DNA of 64,000 bases from Megaustenia siamemsis (GCA_032433765.1 JAVIAB010000101.1:63418592-63482591), one strand, 5' to 3'; numbered from the stretch's first letter, positions 46,240 to 57,609 are shown. Program-made: numbers and translations. The notes: generated by a model not told the origin, from the letters alone.

Positions 46240-48440
46240 TTGCAAGTATTCATTGGTCTTTATTTGTAAACAAAGGTGCTTTGTTTTATGTTATTAAAAG
46301 TGAATAACGGATTATTTGTTTCAAGCACCGGCTCAAAAATATCAAGCCTGTTCAAATTGTAAAGCGATGTTGAGTAACATTTTGTTTTGTTTGTTAAGAT
46401 AACAATTAAACGTGAGCACTTTGTTACCTGAATGGTAAAATGATATTCACAGATCTGATACTTATCTTTCTTTTTTCAATGTTATATTTCACGAAACATT
46501 TCTATCTATCCATCTATTGTCCTTTCGAGCCGAAGACGGCACAGGGCAGAACCACAATCTCAAAAATAGAAACCTTGCGTGCAAAAATGGTACATATTGC
46601 AGATATCACTGCTACTAAAATCTAATGCACGAAACATTTATTGAACTAAAAAACAATGTATGTAGTTTGTTATCTGCTTTGCACCAGTGCACAACTTCAC
46701 AAACTGATGGGATTTGTTTAAACCGATTGATTTCGTTCATTTCTACTACGACGATCCCACTGCCACGAACGCTTGGTGTTGCTATCGGTGATGAGTGCTG
46801 ACGTTTTCTAGAACTGTCGATGATTCAAATTGCAAACACGACAAAAATAAGTGGCAAAGAGCAACATTCAAAAAGTAAAACAAAACTGAACAAAAACATT
46901 TCTAAAATACAAATCTTCGTCACCAAACCCGCACATAAGTTGTAGAATATTTATCAGCGTATTATATCTCCTGGCTATACACGGACACAAAACAAAACAT
47001 ATGTTGTCTTCAGAAAATAGCCACCGACGCACTGAAAAGATATATACTATATACTATGCTAAATACTGTACTAATCATATTATATAACCGGTCCAGCGGG
47101 TCTGGACCTGCACAAGAATTATGTTTATGTAGGCGATAACAGCCCCATCCAAAATATCGGCGTGCGAAAAATTGTCTTGTCGCTCTACGTCCTTAAGCTT
47201 CCTAAGACAGGTTCCGTGAAACAGATATAGCTTTATCCCGTGACGTCTCTACACTTCATGTTTCACATGCTAGGTCAACACTGAGGGAACTGCTGCTCTG
47301 AAAACCGTTAACATTGTCTGTAGGTGAATATCACTGAGGTGTTAACATCTGATGACATTCACCTCCTAGGCGGGGACCCTATGAGAAAGACAGCTGCTAA
47401 AGAATGAACATCAGTAAAAGATGTTGCAGTTTCCCGATATTTATCTTTCTCTCGGACTTTATTAGTTTGTTTTCCACGTTTTGTTTGGCCCACATCTCTG
47501 TCTGTGGTTGTGTCATCATTGTTTCTGTAGACCAACTTCAGAATAAGCCTTGGCACTTCTGCCAACATTAGTTTGCCGATCAAGCTCTGAAAAATCATTG
47601 ATTCTATCCGATATGTAGCGATAGTGAATTAACAAATGATTCAAGTTCTCCAAATAGTGACTGTAGTGTCCTCCCTTTAGTTAATACACCGTTTTACGCT
47701 TATTGAAATACTAATCTGCCTTTGTATCCGTTTCAGGGTCCACACAGTTGTCCTGTCTTTTAAGTTGTTTGATTGGATCTCGTGAACCTATATATTCTTG
47801 ATGTGTGATCATCGGGTAACGGTCACTTTTTACATTGACCCATTACTGGTCTGCACCCCCTCTATTGTAAGCGAAATATCCAATGATCATAAGTCTCGAG
47901 AGAGCCAGTTGATATATGTTTCACAATAACGTGCACAATTAATTGCGCAACCAATAATTCTAAAAAAAAATCAACGTTTCGTAACTGATCTAATTTCAGC
48001 TAAATGTGCTGTATCGTTATCTTTTGTTGAAAATGAAGACGGACACTACTATTGTGTCTACATTTATAATCAATTCCCATATTTTAATATTTGGTGGCAT
48101 TGTGGCAAGACCTTCGGTCATTATATTCTTCCGCTATTTTTTGTTTTGTCTGCAAAGCTACACTGCCACCAAAGATTTGCTTCACTTAATGTCATGATGT
48201 AAATAAGACATCATATGGAAATCGCCTACAAGCTTTAACCCGATTCCCCGAAGCCAGCCCGACTCTTGCGTTCCATGTATATATTTTTTTTTTTATTAAT
48301 GGATATGTTCACTGATTTCATATAGTTAAAAAAGGTACATAATTTGTTTTATTCACCCCTACACTTAAGTTTACTTTTAATTTGTTAAGCACAAATTTAG
48401 ATTAGATTCTATTGCAATTTTCCTCAGAAAAAAAAAATGT
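46240..48440. other. Intron-like sequence, nothing firm
   Basis: AT-rich unique sequence without transposon motifs. A short open stretch near 47999-48110 resembles an immunoglobulin F-strand by eye and is discussed under findings. Confidence 0.45.
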
Positions 48441-48489
48441 AACTTGCGCGTATTTTGAGCTGTGTTATTATTGCCAAATCTCATTTTGT

Positions 48490-48822
48490 ATTTTCTAAAA
48501 ATCTGACGTTGGCGTGGCCATGTACACAGTATGAAAGATGGCCGCATACCAAAATATATACTCTAAGAACAACTGGTTTGATGGTAAAAGAACTAGGGGG
48601 CGCCCACAATTTCAATTTGTAGATGTGTGAAAACGTGACATGAAGACTCAGCTGCAGACCGCAATCTCTGGAAACACACGCTAAAGGCTCACCTCAAACA
48701 AAAAGCAGACATATTCATAGAAAAAGAGGATACACGGCGAAAGAAAAGAAAAATTATCATTCCTAGGGGTGCTGAAAAACCCATAGTCATCTATGACTGA
48801 CGGAGGCTACTACTACTACTAA
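48490..48822 (+). mobile_element. LINE 3' fragment ending in (CTA)n
   Basis: Broken frames give RRWHGHVHSMKDGRIPK-like, RGRPQFQFVDVCKRDMKTQL and a final GGCTACTACTACTACTA tract. This resembles LINE tails that end in a cysteine/histidine knuckle after the RT, but the knuckle itself is absent here. Confidence 0.65.
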
Positions 48823-48828
48823 CACTAT

Positions 48829-48917
48829 GAACCTGGAAGCCGTCAATCAGGATATAACTCGACCTCATGTCCTTTGTAGTCCAGTTCACTAACCACTGAG
48901 CTATTGCGGCTCCCCTT
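48829..48917 (-). mobile_element. SINE head fragment
   Basis: Only the tRNA-like head survives. On the minus strand it has GGGAGCCGCAATAGCTCAGT followed by GGTTAGTGAACTGGACTACA and a mutated B-box. It is the same family as 49501-49752. Confidence 0.7.
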
Positions 48918-49500
48918 CAGTGTAGTGGGCAAGTATTATTCAGTCTGGTGGCTTACATGATATTTGCACACAATCACCACAGTAGTAGAATTGGGTCTAA
49001 GGGTAGGGCAACCGGAAAATGTTGTCACTGAAGATGAAATGTTCACACTCAGAGATATAGCAGTCGGAATGTCAACAAGAAATGTGGACAAATTGTGATG
49101 ATTCGACAAGGGCAGAAATGTGCACAAAGTGGGCTTATTCAACGAGTGCATTTGACAGTATTAAAATAAACGTTTGGACAAAAGTGAGATGTGTTGATGA
49201 AACATTAACAACGAACTCACTGAAATGTCAAAAAAGTAATCGGTCTTTCGCAAACAAGGTACACGATGGTAATACATGGTGCACTGTAAATATCATCTTA
49301 CAATCACAGCTTTTTATTATTGCTGCTTTAGTTGATTTGCGCATTTGCTTTAATTCGTATATAAAACGTGTGTATGTGATACATTCAGGCATATTAGAAT
49401 GTGCCTGACCCCACACATATTGCCGTTAGTGGGATGTGATTAATTAAAACTGGCAGTTCATTTATAGCACATACGGAACATTCATATAGTAAAAAGTAAA

Positions 49501-49752
49501 AATAGTAAAGTATACCCGTCACGCCAAGTGGTGTATAGGGAAGATGGTGTTAGTGACCCTACATTTTTCATACCTTTGGCACATGATTTTTGGGGTAATG
49601 TACTCGGTATTACGCCCGTGCCGCTTCACTTACCAAGAAAAAAATCCGGTACCCATTAAAGGTTGGGTAAACCCGGAAGCGTCGATTGGGATTGAATCCT
49701 ACCCCTTGTCCTTTGTAGTCCAGTTCACTAACCACTGAGCTATCGCGGCTAC
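49501..49752 (-). mobile_element. Monomeric tRNA-derived SINE
   Basis: It is flanked by the 9-bp duplication TCATATAGT (49492-49500 and 49753-49761). The head starts AGCCGCGATAGCTCAGTGG, with A- and B-box sequences at the usual spacing, followed by the shared body containing ATTACCCCAAAAATCATGTG. Confidence 0.9.
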
Positions 49753-49794
49753 TCATATAGTGCAAGTGTCTATATATTTCAATAACTAACATTT

Positions 49795-49985
49795 GTGGGT
49801 GATGTGGTCGGTATCAAACTAGACCGCCTGTACTTAGAAAGTAAAATTGAAGGTATCAATTCTTATAAGTTGGATAACCGCTAAACCGTATCAGTCCAAA
49901 ATAAATTCACCAAATCTGGGCATCGACCTTGGCTCCTTTGATCAGTAGCCAGCGATTAAACCACTCTTAAGCCACCGAGGTTTCA
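49795..49985 (-). mobile_element. Related SINE with a different tRNA-like head
   Basis: The left part shares GTGATGTGGTCGGTAT and the following body with the SINE at 49501. On the minus strand the head is a different tRNA-like sequence (GTGGCTTAAGAGTGGTTTAA, then AAGGTCGATGCCC as a weak B-box). It is diverged and probably old. Confidence 0.6.
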
Positions 49986-50254
49986 AGATGTTTCATAGCT
50001 GCCGTAGCAAAAACAAATATAATTTATATACGTTGAGCACAGACACATAAGAACATAGCCAATAGTTGAATCAGAAAGAAAAAACGTACATGTATTATGT
50101 GTGCAGAATGTTGGCGATACGTAAAGAAACTATGATGAAATGTGTTAAACTTGAATTGATGTGATCCCTGTCTGCTCATGATAAATGGCAATCATAGACA
50201 TGGTAATTGTGATCTCTCACTATGTAATGAATATCAATGGCTCCTATCTTTCAG

Positions 50255-50272
50255 CGTCGTAGCTATGCTCAA
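50255..50272 (+). CDS. Micro-exon 13 (18 nt, RRSYAQ)
   Basis: CGTCGTAGCTATGCTCAA lies between GCTCCTATCTTTCAG and GTAAGTAAAT. Phase 0 gives RRSYAQ. Flanks are unique; a dispersed repeat and the hAT begin further downstream. Confidence 0.64.
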
Positions 50273-50429
50273 GTAAGTAAATCCTTTTACAGGATAGTCC
50301 TAAAGTCTTGTTAAACCCCCTTCTTTGCTTTTTTCTTATATTATTTTCCATATTTTATATCAGATAGAAACAAATAAACATTGTATTAAACGAGAGCAAA
50401 CATATGTCACTATGTGAATAGTAAGAAAC

Positions 50430-50655
50430 CAAAAGTTATTGGTTATTGGTTATGGAAGGCCTCGGTCTCACAGCAAACGAATTAAAATCCATAATTGCTC
50501 AACCGCCCGTGCCAGTGGAATCATCCGAATTACTAACTCATCACCCAAACAAAGAAAGGTAACTGTAGTCCCCATCGCAGCAGTCTCAGCACACGCCAAA
50601 AGACATAAGGCGAAACCGCGCAGAAAGTGAACACAGCCAACTGTTCCCTGTCATA
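50430..50655 (-). repeat. Unclassified dispersed repeat, second copy
   Basis: It is the inverted counterpart of the right part of 22946-23757. The hAT at 50665 inserted at its edge; sequence after 54497 may continue it but diverges. No coding content was identified. Confidence 0.55.
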
Positions 50656-51420
50656 ACCAAAAGTAAGGTGACCATTCGTCCCGGATTGTCAGGGACAGTC
50701 CCGGAATTTGACAGTTTTTGAACCTTTGTCCCGATTTTGGCATATTTTTTAGCTTTTGTCCCGGATTTGATAAAAAATAATTTGGGACACAAACGTTTAC
50801 CAATTTTGCCATTTTGGTATACGGCGTACATTTCTTCAATTAAAAAAAAATATTATTCCGTTGCTGTGTAGACAATTTTGGTTAATATCAAAACAGTAGA
50901 ATGCGCTCCTATAGTCCGTTCAGATTCGTTTGCCTAGACATTAATTTATTTTTTTCAAAAACGTATTGTTCATTTGCATTGATCTTTTGAAGTTAGGTTT
51001 AGAATACTAATGTCGCTATAAAAATATTTTTTTATCAAAGAAATGTGATCCAGTTTCAAAGATGCCTTATTTAACCTATATTTAAAAAAAAGTTAATCGA
51101 TATTATAAACACTGGCGGGATTATGTAGATGCTTACATCTCACAGCTGATTCTTTAACATATAGGCATGACCTTCACGGCTGAATGTGCACCGTCCTAAA
51201 ATAGTTATGTTTTCACTATAAATTTTTATAAAGAAATGCTACATATGAAATTTCCCGTTTAGCACAAAATGACATTTTAGCCGAAACCGGAAATTATGTG
51301 ACGTCAAAATCACGGCCGTAGACTCGAGTTCGAGTCATAATTCAGAGGCAAATCTCAATATTTACAGAAAGGAGGCGGCACTATAAATATTATCTTCTGC
51401 AAGTCTATGTGAGAATGAAT

Positions 51421-52693
51421 ATAAAGGCAAAATATTTTACTGAGCATAACATTGCTATAAAGATTTATCAATACTTCTGCAGATAGCGTAAAAAGGGACA
51501 TCTTTATTGTTCTTTATCAAACCCTGAGAAGAGAACAATGCATATTTTAGGTTTGTGTAAACGTTCATTTGATCGAATAGTTAAAGGAAGCGGATATTTA
51601 TTGCCAACAAATGCAAGAAAGCAAGGAAGGAAAGAAACGTTAGACAGTTTTGATAAGGACCTAGTAAAAAGAGAAATCTGTCGAATGTTTGATATAAACG
51701 AAGAAGTGACACTTAGAAAGTTGAAGCTTTGGCTGAAAACTAACAACGACATTGAAATATCAAAAACTTCATTATGGAAAATATTAAGAAGTGCAGGCTT
51801 CACCTTTAGAAAGTATGCTGGTGGAAAAAAACATTATTTGTGAGAAGCCACATCTAGTAGCTCTTAGAAGCAAGTATTTACGTGAAGTGAAGGAAATGCG
51901 CGAAAATGATTATGATATTGTTTATTTAGATGAAACTTGGATCAACGCTCATCATACAAATGAAAAGGAATGGCAGTTAGCAGATGGAAGTATTAAACGA
52001 TCAGTACCAAGCAGTAAAGGGCAACGTTTGATAGTTGCACATGCAGGTAGCAGACATAATGGGTTGTTGCAGAATGCTCATCTCGTTTTCATTTCAAAAT
52101 CCATAGACAATAGAGACTACCACTCAGAAATGAATGGGCACATATTTAAAGACTGGATCGAGAAAAGTATCCTTCCAATATTAGATCGACCTTCTTGTCT
52201 GATAATGGACAATGCTTCATACCATAACGTAGTTAACGTAGAAGATAGAATCCCAACATCATCAAGTACAAAAGATGCAATCAAAACGTGGCTCATAAAA
52301 GAACACATACAAGTTAACGACAGCTACTTGAAACCCGAATTGCTTAGCCTTGTAAAACAGACACAACGTACAAAGATATTTAAAATAGACAAGTTAATTC
52401 AAGAACATGGCCATAGATGTTTGAGACTACCTCCATATCATGCACACTTAAATCCTATAGAACTAGTTTGGGCAAAAGTTAAAGGACACGTAGCAAATAC
52501 AAATAAAACTTTCAAATTATGCGATGTTGAGACACATACAAATCAGGCTCTATCAAATATAAATAAAGACTACTGGGTAAAATGTGAGGATCATGTGTTA
52601 CGACAAGAAGAGGAATATTGGAAAAAGGATGGTTTGTTGTTTGTTCAGCCGAAAGCAGTAATCGACCTATTTGACTCGTCTGATTCTGAATGA
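51421..52693 (+). pseudogene. Sailor-like transposase, copy C
   Basis: It is homologous to copies A and B over the full length. N-terminal sequence starts near 51421 (ITEHNIAIKIYQYFCR-like) with an in-frame TAG at about 51485. The frame 51538-51843 carries the HTH region. One extra A in an A-run near 51830 shifts the frame to 51791-52693, with VYLDETWINAHHTN (D1), LIMDNASYHN (D2) and AHLNPIELVWAKVKGH (E). D2 to E again spans 83 residues. The C-terminus (VIDLFDSSDSE) is intact. Confidence 0.87.
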
Positions 52694-52804
52694 TCATTAC
52701 TCTGATTAAGTCTACAGATATATAGTTTGATTTGCAAACTTTCCTAGTTGATTTGTTAAACAGTTTATTGTTCAAGACCACCCAAGCAATCAAAAATATG
52801 TTAT

Positions 52805-53035
52805 AAGCAAACCAACAACCATTACTTTGAATGGAAGCCTGCTTGAGTCAGTACAGAAGTTCAGCTATCTTGGATCCACTATTACAGCCACACTTTCCTT
52901 AGATGAGGAACTAAATGTACGTATTTGAAAGGCAGCGACAACATTTGGGAAACTCACACCAAGAGCATGGAACTATATCAAATTGACTCTACGAACAAAA
53001 GTTCTATATATAATTTAAAATGTGTATACTTGCCA
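52805..53035 (+). mobile_element. LINE fragment nested in Sailor-like copy C
   Basis: A short frame reads ITLNGSLLESVQKFSYLGST and AATTFGKLTPRAWNYIKLTL, typical of LINE ORF2 just after the RT catalytic domain. One stop is present. No clear tail or duplication was seen. Confidence 0.6.
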
Positions 53036-53358
53036 CCAAGTAAAATTTTATGGACACGCCTATGGGTCATCGTTGCACTAGATTACTGTAAAACATTTTG
53101 ATTAGGGTCAAAATAATAGTTACATGGGCAAAGATCAAAGGAATTCGCCGCTTTAAGAAAACCGTTATAGCTAGACATCGAGTAACACATATGTTCTCGT
53201 GACATGGACATTTTAACACCGTATGCCAAAAATCATGTGAAATCATCAAGAACTTTTTGAATTATAAATCATAACATCTCGGCAAACGAATCTGAACGGA
53301 CTATAATTTTAAATCTCGTATATATTCGTTGTGTTACTAACTTTCACTTTCGCAAAAA

Positions 53359-54349
53359 ATGGCACCGAAGCGTAATTGTAGTTTTAATCAAGATTTACAA
53401 AAGGAATACCCTTTTATAAAAAAAAGTCTACATCGTCATCATACTTCACTGTAAGATGTAATATATGTTCATCCGGGTTTACTATTAACCATAGTGGACG
53501 TGGTGATATTAAGAGCCACATAAATAGTGATAAACATAAGAGAGCCGTCGCTACTGCTGCATCAAGCTCGTCGTTGACAACATCAATAGGTTGAAAGCTA
53601 TCTTGGAGTCCAAGCTGGAAGACGGCTTCTTGCCATCAAGAGTTCAGATAATCCTTAAAAAGCTGGAAATGGAAGGATTTCCACGTGATGATGTGAAAAA
53701 ATTTAACGCCAGTGTTTCTTCATTTTATGAAACAGCTTTAAGTTATTTGACGAAATGGGCTGCAAATAATTTTCAAAATCTAGAGTCTTACAGCTGGGTA
53801 ATGCTGAACAGAACACCAAATTGGGAAGATATTGAGAAGTCTTCATCATTAGTGAGTCAAACAGTGCCTTCAGTCGACTTTCCAGAAAATGAAATGTATG
53901 ACGAATATGTCTACATGAAACAGTTCGTTACTTCACAAAAAATTAGTGAGTGGAGTCTTAATAAAACATTACCAGGGCAGCGTTGGGTTGAACTAGCTTC
54001 CCACTTCAGAAACAATCATGTTCCCGTTTCACATATTCTGAAGTTGGCAGAGTTCTTTTTGTGTCTACCTGGAACAAATGCTGCAACAGAACGAGGGTTT
54101 TCTCTGATGAACAGTTTGTGGACAAATGATAAAACACAACTAGGTGTTGAAACTTTAAAAGCCATGTTGATCACCAAAGTGAACTATGAGGGAACATGTG
54201 TCGAATTTTATAAGATGCTGCATACCAAGAAGGACATTTTACAGAAAATTCACTCATCTGAAAAGTACAGCATCTCTGTTTCACCTTCAAAATTAAGTGA
54301 GTATCACTGTTTTTTTTTATCTCCTGATTATCCTGATAGCGTATTGTAG
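53359..54349 (+). pseudogene. hAT transposase remnant: BED-type finger plus C-terminal dimerisation region
   Basis: It starts MAPKRNCSFNQDLQKEYPF at 53359. In shifted frames it gives a zinc-finger-like CNICSSGF...HINSDKHKRA pattern. The frame 53591-54349 then carries the hAT C-terminal region: VSHILKLAEFFLCLPGTNAA, ERGFSLMNSLWTND and LKAMLITKVNYEG, the dimerisation signature of ZBED/hAT transposases. Most of the catalytic RNase H-like core between them is absent, so this is an internally deleted copy. It resembles domesticated ZBED-like genes only because of the deletion; the intact transposon ends argue against domestication. Confidence 0.82.
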
Positions 54350-54496
54350 GTCTATATTATGAGATGTTTTAAAATGTATGTATTATTCACTTGAAAATGA
54401 CAGCAAGAGGAAATGTAATTTTATTGGTGGAAAATTGAAGTAAAATTATTCCGTCCCGGAATGGGATTTCAAAAATATGGTCACCTTACCAAAAGT

Positions 54497-56188
54497 AATG
54501 GTCATATTGATGAAACAAGCATCAACATATATATAACATGAAAATAAACGGGATAAATCTGAAACAAGTGCAAAATCATCAAATACGTGTACATACTAAT
54601 TACATCAGATGTAAGATGCAACACAGAAATAAAAAGCAGAATAGCTCAGGACAAAATAACATTTCAGAAAAGAAAAACGTCTTGTGTAACAGGACTATGT
54701 TAAACAAAAAGTGAGAAAGAGAGTTCATAGGTGATGAGTAGAGCCGAGAGTGACCTGAAAGCGAGTCATCCACAGTAGACAGGCAAGTGAAAAGACAATT
54801 ATAGGTCACAGAGATGGGATCTCTCAGAAGAGTGACCCCTGGATGGCTAAAAAGACCATCTACGACATTCTCAATGAGGTCAACAACAAAAAGTAGTTCA
54901 CTGAAACATCAATAACAAACAATGACCATTTCTTTCTTTTTTTTGAGGGGGGGGGGGGGGAGGGGGTGAAGGGAGCTTCATCGAAGAGGAAATCTCAATT
55001 GAAGGAAAACGACACAAATAAAACTATTCAACCCGTTCTTCATTCCAAAGTTGAGGTATAAATGTCTGACTTAGATTCGTGGATACAAACAAAGCAGTAC
55101 ACAAATTACGACCACAAAAGTGTGTACTAGATAGATGTTGTTGTCATTCTAAGAATAGTGATTGAAGAATTTAGAAAACAGAAATAACACATCAGAAGAA
55201 ATTAAAGAGGAAGCAACATGTGTATTGCTTTGATCGGACAATAGAACAGACACAGTTAAACTCCACTCTACTATCAACAGGCGCTACAATAACAGATGTA
55301 GAGGATGTATTTGAAATTACAAGAAAGAGATATATAAACCTGACACAGTGACAAGAGTCATAACAAAGTCACGTTTGTAGTGAAACATGTCAATTAATTC
55401 AGCTTTAAGAAAATTAGGCCACATTCATAGAGTTGCTCAAGGCAGATCTGAGATGTTGTGAACATTCTACCCAGTTTTTATTATCTTGTGTAGTCCTGCT
55501 TTAGTCATAGATTCACACCTTCCCTCCTCCCTTGTTTGAAATTTAAGAAGATGAAATAGTAAATGAAGTTATTAAAATATGGACAAATAATCACCAGCTC
55601 AATAAAATGTGACAACAAACAAAGAAAAATAATGAAGAGAAAGGAAAACAGATTATTAATAGAGTCAGCCACGATTTAAATTGCTCAGAGTAACATGCTT
55701 TAGCAGTAACTATCAATGACTTACTTGTTGCTGCTTCCAACACTTTATCGGGATGTAAAAACAAATATAGTTATACAAAGAACAGTGACTGTGTAAAAGG
55801 AAATGTCATGAAAGAAAATAAGCGGAAGAGGAAAGAAGATTGTGAGGATGGGGGAGTGATGAGTGAAACAAACAACAAAACGGAAATCTTGCACAAGAAA
55901 AAAGAAAAATAAGCAGCTAAAAACAGTAAGATAAAGATAAAAACACCCAGAATGTGAAGCAGAAGTAGAAACAGTAGATAGAGAAAATAGCAAGAGCACG
56001 GAGACTCAAACAATATGAAAGATATGAAGTGAGATTACGTTAAGAAAAAAAAAGAAACAAAAATGTGAAGGCTATTTGTTCGGTTTTATTGCAATAGAAG
56101 TTGAACAATAGATACTAGTAATTACTACTTTTCATTGACATGCTCATTTTATTTCATCTTCCCTAAAATCTTACTTATTCTCATTTAG
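54497..56188. other. Intron-like sequence with a short G-tract
   Basis: No recognisable coding sequence. A run of about 14 G with purine-rich flanks lies near 54947-54968 and could form a G-quadruplex. The minus-strand frames at 55745-56013 are low-complexity. Confidence 0.5.
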
Positions 56189-56218
56189 ATACTCAGAAAT
56201 GGAACAGACAAATGTGAA
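56189..56218 (+). CDS. Micro-exon 14 (30 nt, ILRNGTDKCE)
   Basis: The exon runs from ATACTCAG to AATGTGAA, between CTTATTCTCATTTAG and GTAAGTATGT. Phase 0 gives ILRNGTDKCE; the +2 phase contains TGA. It carries an N-G-T glycosylation sequon and the only Cys of the series, which fits a secreted product. Confidence 0.66.
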
Positions 56219-56512
56219 GTAAGTATGTTGTAAGATTTTAAGCTTAGATTCACTTTCAACATTAAAAAGAAAAAAAAAATTGTAATGATAACCACGCCCA
56301 TTTTGTTGATATGCGGATTGAGTATTTTGTTCAGCGACTTCAGCGATTGCTGTCGCATTGTTTCATCGGAGAAGCGACCCAAGAGCATAATGTATAGAAT
56401 TAATTAGAAACTGGGAAATGGCTGAACCCCAGTCAAAGAAGACGGAGGCGACAGCTTATATGTCCAGCAATTACGTCTTTGCATAAAAACACCTACAATG
56501 TGGAGCAAAGAA

Positions 56513-56755
56513 TTTAAAAACAACCAATCAGAAGTAGAGTAACGAATTAAAAACAACCAATCGGAAGTAGAGTAACGAATTAAAAACAACCAATCAGAAG
56601 AAGAGTAACGGATTTAAAAACAACCAATCAAAAGTAGAGTAACTAATTAAAAACAATCAGAAGTTTAGTAACGAATTAAAAACAACCAATCTGAAGTAGA
56701 GTAACGAATTAAAAACAACCATCACAAGTACTGTAACGAATTAAAAACAATCAAT
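56513..56755 (+). promoter_or_regulatory. 33-bp minisatellite carrying repeated CCAAT boxes
   Basis: About seven copies of a unit containing AAAAACAACCAATCAGAAGT and AGAGTAACGAATT. Most keep CCAATC, the NF-Y-type CCAAT core. The array ends about 20 bases before TATATAA (56775-56781) and about 150 bases before a hydrophobic open frame, the arrangement of a promoter. It may equally be a plain minisatellite. Confidence 0.5.
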
Positions 56756-56774
56756 GGGGAGTTTACCAGCACAG

Positions 56775-57041
56775 TATATAATGTTGAGAGGATGTGCACA
56801 TTTAACATTGTCTCATTGACAGCATGTGTAAGGTCAATTTGTACAAATTGTTTCGAGTGGGAATTATTGTTTCCAGCCTTCATCATGCATCACGTTCTAA
56901 CAATGATCCCACTTCGTCTCTTCGTCGTGCCATCATTATTCCTTATATGCGTTATCGCCCATCTTCTTCACCTCTTGCTACTACTTCTTTGTTTAACGGG
57001 TAGTCTAACGAACACAGTGACTGTCACGCCTTTGACGATCA
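56775..57041 (+). CDS. Candidate first exon with TATA box and hydrophobic leader
   Basis: TATATAA at 56775 could direct initiation near 56805. The frame with ATG at 56885 and 56903 encodes MIPLRLFVVPS and then a long Leu/Ile-rich segment, LTGS, and NTVTVTPLTI, like a signal peptide or anchor. It ends at a perfect donor (CA, then GTAAGT at 57042) in phase 1. A different ATG (56824) opens a 59-codon frame (MCKVNLYKLFRVGIIVSS...), also signal-like, that ends at TAG 57001. Phase 1 does not match the phase-0 micro-exons: the exon at 59861 stays open but 62604 hits a stop. It could be a separate gene start, or chance. Confidence 0.3.
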
Positions 57042-57268
57042 GTAAGTTAACACTGTCACTGTTCTAGATTTGATTACTCATCTATGCTCCCACATAATCT
57101 CTACTGATTGGTTTTACTTTTCGGCTTCTCTAGTAGTCCACTGTATCACACTTTTTGTGACCGTGACTGAATGATGCATGAACAAACAGCCTGTCCATCG
57201 TTTGGTTGCTATCAATGTACGCATTTCGTTGCTCTTGTTGCATTTACTGGGCAGTTCTCTATTGCTAA

Positions 57269-57272
<4 letters not shown>

Positions 57273-57340
<68 letters not shown>

Positions 57341-57359
57341 CTATATATATATATATATC
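57273..57359. repeat. (TA)n microsatellite
   Basis: About 85 bases of almost pure TA/AT alternation with two small interruptions. Confidence 0.97.
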
Positions 57360-57609
57360 AGTTTTTAATTTTCACTGTAGGTAACCTTGTCGATGCTCGT
57401 TCTTTTCCATTACATCAATAAGATACACAGATAAGCAGAGCTTATATAAATCGAATATGTCCTTAGTCTGAAAAATGTTTTCTGGATCTATACAAATTAT
57501 TTATATTTGAACTATGATGTTCTAGTATTATGTTTTGTCCTGTGTGTTATTATCATCGCTACTCACTCATATTATGGTGTCTTTCTATCCAAATATGCGA
57601 AAAAAAATC

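Larger units (their letters stand above)
50910..53305 (+). mobile_element. Sailor-like (wide DD-E) DNA transposon, copy C
   Basis: TATAGTCCGTTCAGATTCGT at 50910 has its complement ending at 53305; the inverted repeat is about 25 bp (TTTGCC follows). Length is 2396 bp with TA at both ends. The ends differ from copies A and B beyond TATAG, so this is a separate subfamily. A conserved subterminal block (ATTCGCCGCTTTAAGAAAAC, near 53146) is shared with A and B. It contains a LINE fragment at 52805-53035. Confidence 0.9.
50665..54487 (+). mobile_element. hAT-type DNA transposon, carrying a nested Sailor-like element
   Basis: The ends are AAGGTGACCAT at 50665 and ATGGTCACCTT ending at 54487, with inner similarity (TCCCGG blocks). 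ACCAAAAGT flanks it at 50656-50664 and 54488-54496, matching the 8-9-bp duplications of hAT elements. It encodes a BED-finger remnant and a hAT C-terminus. The central transposase is missing and copy C sits inside it. Confidence 0.87.

Noticed and set aside
47325..47339. 15-nt block GTGAATATCACTGAG (VNITE) after TCTGTAG
   Set aside because: The following GTGTTA is a weak donor and the surrounding sequence is not part of the repeat array.
53359..54349. Domesticated ZBED-like host gene
   Set aside because: Transposon ends and flanking duplication are present, the BED part is frameshifted and the catalytic core is deleted.
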